Origin: Betaproteobacteria bacterium
GTDB taxonomy: Bacteria; Pseudomonadota; Gammaproteobacteria; Burkholderiales; SG8-39
Reading direction: 5' to 3'
DNA length: 5,737 bases
NCBI GenBank assembly: GCA_029865405.1
Contig: JAOUGZ010000201.1
Location: 1-5,737, forward strand
A program made the translations under genes and the position numbers. Every line of letters starts with the position of its first letter. Position 1 is the stretch's first letter. The notes beneath the pieces are model-generated. The model saw nothing but the letters and a program-made list of their open reading frames with translations. It searched no databases and was not told where the DNA came from. This document shows positions 1-3,953 of this stretch, in pieces.

Positions 1-1101
1 ATCCTCATCGGCTTTCTCGCCTTTCACGCCGGGCTCACCGAGAAGCTGTTCGACGCGGCGACCAAGTGGCTCGGCTGGGTGCCAGGCGGCCTCGCGGTGG
101 CCACGGTCATGGCTGCGACCGGGTTCGCGGCAGTGTCGGGCGCGAGCACCGCGACCGCGGCAGTGTTCAGCCGCGTCGCGATTCCCGACATGCTCAAGGC
201 CGGCTACGACAAGCGGCTCGCGGCCGGCGTGGTCGCGGCCGGCGGCACGCTCGCCACGCTCATTCCACCCTCGGCGATCCTCGTCATCTACGCCATCATC
301 GTCGAGGAGTCGGTGGGCATGCTGCTCGTCGCGGGCTTCCTGCCGGGCATCGTGTCGGCGATGATCTATTGCGGCCTGATCGTGGTCATGGCCACGCTCA
401 ATCCGAAGCTGGGCCGCCCGATCCGCGGCTACACGTGGGTGCAGCGCTGGAAGTCGGTGCCGGGCACGTTCCCGATCATCGCCGTGGTGCTGATCATCTT
501 CTCGGCGATGTACTTCGGCTGGGCCACGCCAACCGAAGCCGGGGCGCTCGGCGCGTTCGTGGTGTTCGCGCTCGCGCTGCTGCACGGCATGCGCTGGCGC
601 GGGCTGCGCGAGTCGCTGCTCGAGTCGGCCAAGCTCACGGTGATGATCTTCTCGATCATCTGGGGCGTGCTGATCTTCGTGCGCTTTCTCGGCTACGCCG
701 GACTGCCGGAAGCCTTCGCCAGGTGGGTGGTGTCGCTGGACGTGCCGCCGATCATGATCATGATCTGCATCCTGCTGTTCTACGTGATCCTCGGCATGTT
801 CATGGATGCGATCGGCATGCTGCTGCTCACCCTGCCCGTGGTCTACCCCGCGGTGATCGGGCTGGGCTACGACCCGATCTGGTTCGGCATCGTGGTGGTG
901 AAGATGGCCGAGATCTGCCTGATCACGCCGCCGATCGGGCTGAACTGCTTCGTCGTGAACGGCGTGCGCCCCGACATCCCGCTCACCACCGTGTTCCGCG
1001 GCATCATGCCGTTCTTCATCGCCGACGTGATCACGGTGGGGCTGTTCCTCGCCTTTCCCCAGATCATCCTCTGGGTGCCGCAATTGATGCGCGGCGGCTA
1101 G
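1..1101 (+). CDS. dctM: TRAP transporter large permease, DctM family (5' end outside window)
   Basis: This is the large membrane subunit of a tripartite ATP-independent periplasmic transporter, which imports organic acids or similar solutes using an ion gradient together with a small permease and a periplasmic binding protein. The frame is open from base 1, so the gene starts upstream; 366 residues are visible, and about 60-70 N-terminal residues are probably missing compared with the usual ~430. Family signatures are clear: SGASTATAA at visible residues 46-54, the GGTLATLIPPS segment at 81-91, WATPTEAGALGA at 174-185, and LITPPIGLNCFVVNG near 307-321. Most of the rest is hydrophobic helix. 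The substrate cannot be told from this subunit alone, and the partner genes would lie upstream. The gene ends in TAG, sharing CTAG with the convergent DUF4197 gene, and there is no room for a terminator between them. An in-frame GTG at 79 is internal to the conserved protein and is not the start. Confidence 0.93.
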   Translation: MLIGFLAFHAGLTEKLFDAATKWLGWVPGGLAVATVMAATGFAAVSGASTATAAVFSRVAIPDMLKAGYDKRLAAGVVAAGGTLATLIPPSAILVIYAIIVEESVGMLLVAGFLPGIVSAMIYCGLIVVMATLNPKLGRPIRGYTWVQRWKSVPGTFPIIAVVLIIFSAMYFGWATPTEAGALGAFVVFALALLHGMRWRGLRESLLESAKLTVMIFSIIWGVLIFVRFLGYAGLPEAFARWVVSLDVPPIMIMICILLFYVILGMFMDAIGMLLLTLPVVYPAVIGLGYDPIWFGIVVVKMAEICLITPPIGLNCFVVNGVRPDIPLTTVFRGIMPFFIADVITVGLFLAFPQIILWVPQLMRGG

Positions 1102-1772
1102 AGCAGCGCGCCGAAGACCTTCTTGATCAGACTCGAGGCAGTGCCCACCGGGTCCTTGCGGATCTTCTTCTCTTCCTCGGCCACCATGAAGAACAGCCCG
1201 TCCAGGGCCTTGCGCGTCACGTAGTCGTCGAGATCCGCGTCCGCGGCCTCCACCAGGCCGACGCGCACGCCCTTCGCCGCGTACTGGTTGTACTTTTGCG
1301 CCAGGCCGACGCGTTCCGTGGACTGCCGCACGATCGGCAGGAACCGCCGGCCCAGCTCGTCCGACGTCGCGCGGCGGAAGTACGCCGTGCCCGCCGTGTC
1401 GCCGCCCGTGAGAATGCCCTTCGCGTCCTGCACGCTCATCTGCCGCACCGCATCGACGAACAGCAGCTGCGCTTCCGGGACCGCGGCCTCCGCGGCGCGG
1501 TTGAGCGTGACGATGAGCTCGTCGGCGTACTTCGCCATGCCGAAGCGGCGCATGTTCTTCTCGGCGCGGCGCAGCGACTCGGGCAGCGGGATCTTCACGC
1601 GCGCGTCCCCGAGGAAGCCGTTCTCGCGCCCCAGCTGCGCCACCGCGGCGCGCGACCCTCTGTCCAGCGCGCTCTTCAAGGCGTTGATCGCGTCGCGGTT
1701 GCTGATGCTCTCGAGCTGCGCCCACGCGGGCACCGCCATGACAAGGCCGACGATTAGCGGGACAATGCGCAC
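1098..1772 (-). CDS. DUF4197 family exported protein
   Basis: This 224-residue protein matches the DUF4197 family, whose function is unknown. An N-terminal signal peptide (residues 1-18, hydrophobic core then Ala-Trp-Ala before Gln19) predicts export to the periplasm. The mature part shows the family's usual run of motifs: NGFLGDARVKIPLP at 51-64, NRAAEAAVPEAQLLFVDAVR at 91-110, QMSVQDAKGILTGGDTA at 111-127, and a C-terminal ALDGLFFMVAEEEKKIRKDP at 189-208. Start choice: the GTG at 1772 lies 6 bases after an AGGAG ribosome binding site and gives a clean signal peptide. The frame stays open much further upstream, but that extension has no ribosome binding site, is Arg/His-rich and overlaps the divergent thioredoxin gene. 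Its promoter must lie inside the thioredoxin gene. Family membership is fairly sure; the role is not known. Confidence 0.88.
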   Translation of the reverse strand: MRIVPLIVGLVMAVPAWAQLESISNRDAINALKSALDRGSRAAVAQLGRENGFLGDARVKIPLPESLRRAEKNMRRFGMAKYADELIVTLNRAAEAAVPEAQLLFVDAVRQMSVQDAKGILTGGDTAGTAYFRRATSDELGRRFLPIVRQSTERVGLAQKYNQYAAKGVRVGLVEAADADLDDYVTRKALDGLFFMVAEEEKKIRKDPVGTASSLIKKVFGALL

Positions 1773-1778
1773 TCTGTT

Positions 1779-1783
1779 CTCCT
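1779..1783 (-). promoter_or_regulatory. Ribosome binding site fixing the DUF4197 start
   Basis: On the minus strand this reads AGGAG, 6 bases before the GTG at 1772. It decides the start in favour of this GTG over any codon in the long open frame upstream. It lies in the 12-base gap between the two divergent start codons, so on the plus strand the same bases are pyrimidine-rich and give the thioredoxin gene no Shine-Dalgarno sequence. Confidence 0.75.
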
Positions 1784-1784
1784 C

Positions 1785-2288
1785 ATGAAAACACAGACCA
1801 AGCTTATCGCCCTCGTGGCCGTGGCGGCAATCGCCGCCGGCGCCACGTTCGGCATTCTGCAACGCCCCGAGGTGCCGCAGGCGCGGTTCATCGCGCTGGC
1901 AGGCGACAGTTTCACCGCCGCCGACCTGCGCGGCCGCGTGGTGCTGGTGAATTTCTGGGCCACCTCCTGCGTCACTTGCGTGGCCGAGATGCCGAAGATG
2001 GCCGCAACCTGGCGGAAGTACGCGCCGCGCGGCTACGACATGGTGGCGGTGGCGATGAGCTACGACCACCCGAACGCCGTGGCGGCGTTCGTGCGGCACC
2101 AGGCGCTGCCGTTTCGCGTCGCGCTCGATACGGACGGCGCGGTGGCGCGAGCCTTCGGCAACGTCAGCGTCACGCCGACCACGTACCTTCTCGACCGGAG
2201 CGGACGCATTGTCGCGAAATATGTCGGCGAGCCGGACTGGCGGGAGTTCCACGCCCGCATCGAGCGCGCGCTGGCGGCGCCTGCCTGA
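1785..2288 (+). CDS. Membrane-anchored TlpA-like thioredoxin-fold protein
   Basis: This 167-residue protein has a thioredoxin fold of the TlpA/ResA type and probably reduces disulfides on the periplasmic side of the inner membrane. Residues 6-25 form one hydrophobic segment that acts as signal anchor or uncleaved signal. The active site is the motif WATSCVTCVAEMP, with Cys62-Val-Thr-Cys65 as the redox pair and a Ser where many relatives have Trp before the first Cys. The cis-proline loop is Val-Thr-Pro131, followed by the usual TYLLDRSGRIV strand. Specific clients, such as cytochrome c maturation proteins, cannot be assigned. The ATG at 1785 gives a sensible N-terminus, but the 25 bases upstream contain no Shine-Dalgarno sequence, so translation may be leaderless or coupled to a seven-codon upstream frame (1765-1788) that overlaps the start as ATGA. 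It diverges from the DUF4197 gene. Confidence 0.9.
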   Translation: MKTQTKLIALVAVAAIAAGATFGILQRPEVPQARFIALAGDSFTAADLRGRVVLVNFWATSCVTCVAEMPKMAATWRKYAPRGYDMVAVAMSYDHPNAVAAFVRHQALPFRVALDTDGAVARAFGNVSVTPTTYLLDRSGRIVAKYVGEPDWREFHARIERALAAPA

Positions 2289-2293
2289 TTCGG

Positions 2294-2307
2294 GTGCGTT
2301 TACGCAC
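2294..2307 (+). promoter_or_regulatory. CRP-type palindromic operator upstream of small gene A
   Basis: GTGCGTTTACGCAC is a perfect 6-bp inverted repeat with a 2-bp centre. Its outer bases, GTG-N8-CAC, match the invariant core of the E. coli CRP site (TGTGA-N6-TCACA) in identity and spacing. The centre (2300.5) lies 41.5 bases before the predicted transcription start at 2342, the class II activator position. It starts 6 bases after the thioredoxin stop codon. Binding by the neighbouring Crp-like protein is inferred. Confidence 0.6.
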
Positions 2308-2329
2308 TTTCCGGGAGTGCGGGGTTCTC

Positions 2330-2335
2330 TAAAGT
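2330..2335 (+). promoter_or_regulatory. Candidate -10 element of small gene A promoter
   Basis: TAAAGT keeps the first T, second A and last T of the sigma-70 -10 consensus. It is conserved in the second cassette at the same distance from the palindrome. No good -35 element is seen 16-18 bases upstream, as expected if an activator bound at -41.5 replaces it. The predicted start is near 2342, giving a 54-base leader. Confidence 0.4.
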
Positions 2336-2344
2336 GGGGTCACT

Positions 2345-2363
2345 GCTTCGGCGCTGTCGGAGC
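2345..2363 (+). promoter_or_regulatory. 5' leader hairpin of small gene A
   Basis: GCTTCG and CGGAGC pair across a 7-base loop (GCGCTGT), with one U-G wobble between 2348 and 2360. The copy B hairpin has G-C at exactly that pair, so the stem is kept by a double change. It would lie 3 bases from the predicted 5' end of the mRNA, where it could stabilise the transcript. Confidence 0.5.
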
Positions 2364-2395
2364 ACCAACTTAATCCACTTGAAAGGAACCTGAAA

Positions 2396-2671
2396 ATGAA
2401 ACGTCAAATCCTCGCAGTCGCCCTGGGCGCCGTGTTTGCGCTGCCCGCCCTCGCCAACAACGAAATCGACTCGGGCTACACGCCGCCGGCGCAGATCGCC
2501 AGCCAAGGCGCCGAGCGCGTGTTCGTCAACGCCGAGCAGGGTTTCGAGCTGGAGGCGATGACCCTCGCCGGCAAGTCGCGCGCGGAAGTGGTGGCCGAAG
2601 TGGCGCAAGCGCGCCGCTCGGGCGACTTCATCCTCAACGCCGAGCTGGGCACCAAAGCCCGCCAGCTGTAA
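2396..2671 (+). CDS. Small exported protein A, DUF4148-like
   Basis: This 91-residue protein has a clear signal peptide: Lys-Arg at 2-3, a hydrophobic core, and Ala-Leu-Ala at 18-20 before Asn-Asn. The mature product of about 71 residues is therefore periplasmic or secreted. Its C-terminal 32 residues (60-91) carry the pattern KSRAEVVAEVAQARRSG...NAELG, which resembles DUF4148 proteins common in Burkholderiales; this assignment is tentative and the function is unknown. The ATG follows AGGA (2384-2387) with 8 bases between. It is a paralogue of the gene at 3584-3898, with a nearly identical signal peptide and C-terminus. Copy B has two 32-residue repeat units, while this copy keeps only the second plus the tail of the first (about residues 38-55, FVNAEQG). 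It is preceded by a CRP-type palindrome and followed by a hairpin terminator, so it is probably transcribed alone. Confidence 0.85.
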   Translation: MKRQILAVALGAVFALPALANNEIDSGYTPPAQIASQGAERVFVNAEQGFELEAMTLAGKSRAEVVAEVAQARRSGDFILNAELGTKARQL

Positions 2672-2699
2672 GCAGCACCCGAGTACCCCCAGCAGCACC

Positions 2700-2745
2700 G
2701 GCAGCGGCCCGCGGCCCCTCCCCCGCGGTGCCGCTGTCATTTCTT
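2700..2745 (+). terminator. Hairpin terminator after small gene A
   Basis: A long GC stem forms between GGCAGCGGC plus CCGCGG (2700-2714) and CCGCGG, one bulged T, then GCCGCTGTC (2723-2738), with an 8-base pyrimidine loop. A modest T-rich run, ATTTCTT, follows at 2739-2745. The stem is very stable and the U-tract is weak, so termination may be partial. It separates small gene A from the Crp-like gene. Confidence 0.65.
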
Positions 2746-2752
2746 GCCTACC

Positions 2753-2776
2753 GGCGTCGACTACACTTTCGACGCC
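2753..2776 (+). promoter_or_regulatory. Perfect 8-8-8 inverted repeat over the crp-like start region
   Basis: GGCGTCGA and TCGACGCC form a perfect 8-bp inverted repeat around the 8-base spacer CTACACTT, ending 2 bases before the ATG at 2779. The spacer holds TACACT (2762-2767), a plausible -10 that would place transcription start near 2774 and leave almost no leader. A protein bound here would cover the promoter, suggesting repression or autoregulation. It lacks the GTG-N8-CAC core, so it is not the same site type as those at 2294 and 3482. If transcribed from further upstream it would instead be an RNA hairpin masking the start. Confidence 0.5.
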
Positions 2777-2778
2777 CA

Positions 2779-3489
2779 ATGCCCAAGCCCGCCCAACCCA
2801 GCAGCATCGGCCTGCGCAGCGTCAGCCTGCTGCAGGGGCTGTCGTCCGAGCGCCTCGAGGCGCTGGCGCGCGAATGTGCCTGGCGCAATTTCGCGGTCGA
2901 GCAGAGCATCATTTCGCGCGCCGCGTCGGACCGCGACCTGTACTTCATCGTCTCCGGACGGGTGCGCGTGACCACTTACTCCGCGGCCGGCCGACAGGTG
3001 ACGTTCCGCGATTTCGGGCCCGGCGAGCATTTCGGCGAAGTGGCGGCCATCGACGGCCTGACGCGCTCGGCCGACGTCGTGGGCCTGGAAAGCGGACTGC
3101 TGGCGTCGCTGCCCCCCGCCGCGCTGAGCCGCCTGCTGCGCGACGAGCCCGCACTCGCCGAGCGGCTGCTGCGCGATTTCGCCAAGCTGGTGCGGCGCCT
3201 GTCGGCGCGCGTGATCGATCTGAGCACCCTCGGCGTGCACCAGCGGCTGCATGCGGAATTGATGCGCCTCGCCCGCGAAGCGGGCATCTCGGGCAATCGC
3301 GCGCGCATCGAGCCCGCGCCCAAGCACGCGGATCTCGCCAGCCAGGTGAGCACCTATCGCGAGCAGGTCACGCGCGAGCTCTCGGCGCTCGCCAAGGCCG
3401 GCGTGCTCGGCAAAGACGGCCGGGCGCTCGTGGTGCTCGACGTGGCGCGCCTGCAGAAGATGGTCGATGAGGTGAAATCCGGTGCGTAA
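2779..3489 (+). CDS. Crp/Fnr-family transcription regulator with cyclic-nucleotide-binding motif
   Basis: This 236-residue cytoplasmic DNA-binding protein has the CRP layout: a cyclic-nucleotide-binding beta-roll (about 15-125), a long dimer helix (about 125-150) and a C-terminal winged helix-turn-helix (about 155-225). The phosphate-binding cassette is present, FGEVAA...TRSA, with Gly86, Glu87, Arg96 and Ser97 matching the residues that hold cAMP in E. coli CRP. In the dimer helix Ser142 matches CRP Ser128, but the Thr127 position appears to be Leu141, so base preference (cAMP or cGMP) is open. The recognition helix, YREQVTRE, carries Arg194, Glu195 and Arg199, matching Arg180, Glu181 and Arg185 of CRP, which read the GTG core. 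No FNR-type N-terminal cysteine cluster is seen. The ATG at 2779 has no Shine-Dalgarno sequence and is probably near-leaderless; a GTG at 2728 falls inside the preceding terminator stem and is rejected. The stop codon lies within the palindrome of the next cassette. Confidence 0.92.
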   Translation: MPKPAQPSSIGLRSVSLLQGLSSERLEALARECAWRNFAVEQSIISRAASDRDLYFIVSGRVRVTTYSAAGRQVTFRDFGPGEHFGEVAAIDGLTRSADVVGLESGLLASLPPAALSRLLRDEPALAERLLRDFAKLVRRLSARVIDLSTLGVHQRLHAELMRLAREAGISGNRARIEPAPKHADLASQVSTYREQVTRELSALAKAGVLGKDGRALVVLDVARLQKMVDEVKSGA

Positions 3490-3495
3490 ACGCAC
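3482..3495 (+). promoter_or_regulatory. CRP-type palindromic operator upstream of small gene B
   Basis: GTGCGTAAACGCAC is the exact reverse complement of the site at 2294-2307. The arms are identical and only the 2-bp centre differs (AA for TT), so the dyad is preserved. It has the GTG-N8-CAC core, is centred at 3488.5, and lies 41.5 bases before the predicted start at 3530. It overlaps the stop codon of the Crp-like gene (TAA, 3487-3489). Confidence 0.6.
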
Positions 3496-3517
3496 TTTCG
3501 CGGGGTGCGGGGTCCTC

Positions 3518-3523
3518 TAAAGT
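3518..3523 (+). promoter_or_regulatory. Candidate -10 element of small gene B promoter
   Basis: TAAAGT sits at the same distance from the palindrome as in copy A, with no recognisable -35. The predicted start is near 3530, giving a 54-base leader identical in length to that of copy A. Confidence 0.4.
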
Positions 3524-3532
3524 GGCGTCACT

Positions 3533-3551
3533 GCTGCGGCGTTGTCGCAGC
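3533..3551 (+). promoter_or_regulatory. 5' leader hairpin of small gene B
   Basis: GCTGCG pairs perfectly with CGCAGC across the loop GCGTTGT. Compared with copy A, the fourth pair is G-C (3536-3548) instead of U-G, a matched change on both sides of the stem. The other nearby changes fall in the loop or outside the stem. Confidence 0.5.
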
Positions 3552-3583
3552 AACAACTTAACCCACTTGAAAGGAACCTCACC

Positions 3584-3898
3584 ATGAAACGTCAACTCCT
3601 CGCAGTCGCCATCGGCAGCCTGTTCGCGCTGCCTGCCCTCGCCAACAACGAAATCGATGCGGGCTACCACCCGCATATGAGCGTTTCCAACAAGAGCGTG
3701 GAGCAGGTGCGCGCCGAATTGATCGCTGCGCAGCGCGCAGGTGAAGTGGCCATCAACGCGGAGCTGGGCTACACGGTGAAGACCCTGCAGGGCGCGAGCA
3801 AGTCGCGCGCGGACGTGGTAGCCGAGGTGGCGCAGGCGCGCCGCTCGGGCAACTACATCCTCAACGCCGAGCTCGGCACCAAAGCCAGCCAGCTGTAA
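3584..3898 (+). CDS. Small exported protein B with two 32-residue repeats, DUF4148-like
   Basis: This 104-residue protein has a signal peptide almost identical to that of protein A (cleavage likely after Ala-Leu-Ala at 18-20) and a mature part of about 84 residues. The mature part contains two tandem repeat units, residues 37-68 and 73-104, both following K-S-x3-V-x-A-E-x3-A-x-R-x-G-x4-N-A-E-L-G. The first unit, with SVEQVRAELIAAQRAGE, looks closest to DUF4148 proteins; the function is unknown. The ATG at 3584 follows AGGA (3572-3575) with 8 bases between. An in-frame ATG further upstream at 3542 lies inside the leader hairpin, would put 14 polar residues before the signal peptide, and is rejected. 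It is followed closely by a strong terminator, so it probably forms a single-gene transcript under the CRP-type site. Confidence 0.87.
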   Translation: MKRQLLAVAIGSLFALPALANNEIDAGYHPHMSVSNKSVEQVRAELIAAQRAGEVAINAELGYTVKTLQGASKSRADVVAEVAQARRSGNYILNAELGTKASQL

Positions 3899-3918
3899 GC
3901 AGGGAAGTCTCCTCCCCG

Positions 3919-3951
3919 ACAGCGCCGCGGTTCGCCGCGGCGCTGTTTTTT
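3919..3951 (+). terminator. Strong intrinsic terminator after small gene B
   Basis: A perfect 12-bp stem (ACAGCGCCGCGG paired with CCGCGGCGCTGT) is closed by a TTCG tetraloop and followed by a run of six T (3946-3951, the first also being the last stem base). This is a textbook Rho-independent terminator reading on the plus strand. On the minus strand no U-run follows the stem, so it should stop cyclase transcription poorly, although it lies only 2 bases past the cyclase stop codon. Confidence 0.93.
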
Positions 3952-3953
3952 CG

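Larger units (their letters stand above)
2290..2675 (+). repeat. Duplicated cassette, copy A (promoter, leader and small exported gene)
   Basis: This segment matches 3478-3902 over the palindrome, promoter, leader, signal-peptide codons and the last 32 codons, ending just after the stop codon (shared TAAGCAG). The 88 bases between palindrome and ATG align without any gap. The coding part differs in the middle, where copy A is 39 bases (13 codons) shorter. The Crp-like gene lies between the copies. Confidence 0.85.
3478..3902 (+). repeat. Duplicated cassette, copy B (promoter, leader and small exported gene)
   Basis: This is the second copy of the segment at 2290-2675. Palindrome, -10 element, leader hairpin, ribosome binding site and ATG keep identical spacing in both copies. 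The coding region carries 39 extra bases in the middle, which restore a full first repeat unit. Its left edge overlaps the last codons of the Crp-like gene. Confidence 0.85.

Noticed and set aside
66..1757. Long open frame of 563 codons on the plus strand
   Set aside because: It is out of frame with the DctM gene, antisense to the DUF4197 gene and rich in Arg, His and Ala with no recognisable domain; this is typical of shadow frames in GC-rich DNA.
1773..2252. N-terminal extension of the DUF4197 frame to 384 residues
   Set aside because: The extension is low-complexity, overlaps the thioredoxin gene, has no ribosome binding site, and would bury the signal peptide in the middle of the protein.
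2294..2310. The palindrome followed by TTT as an intrinsic terminator for the thioredoxin gene
   Set aside because: The stem is only 5-6 bp with a minimal loop and three T. Its exact placement in two promoters favours an operator.
2330..2358. Sigma-28-like promoter starting with TAAAG
   Set aside because: The downstream half matches GCCGATAA poorly in both copies. The same bases fit better as a -10 element placed 41.5 bases after the CRP-type centre.
2332..2380. Inverted repeat AAGTGG...CCACTT conserved in both cassettes, which could form an outer stem around the leader hairpin
   Set aside because: The left arm lies in the proposed -10 region and would not be transcribed from a start near 2342. 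With only 6 pairs it may reflect conservation of promoter and leader separately.
2671..2699. Direct repeat AGCAGCACC twice, 20 bases apart
   Set aside because: It is a short repeat in GC-rich intergenic DNA, has no counterpart in cassette B, and has no evident function.
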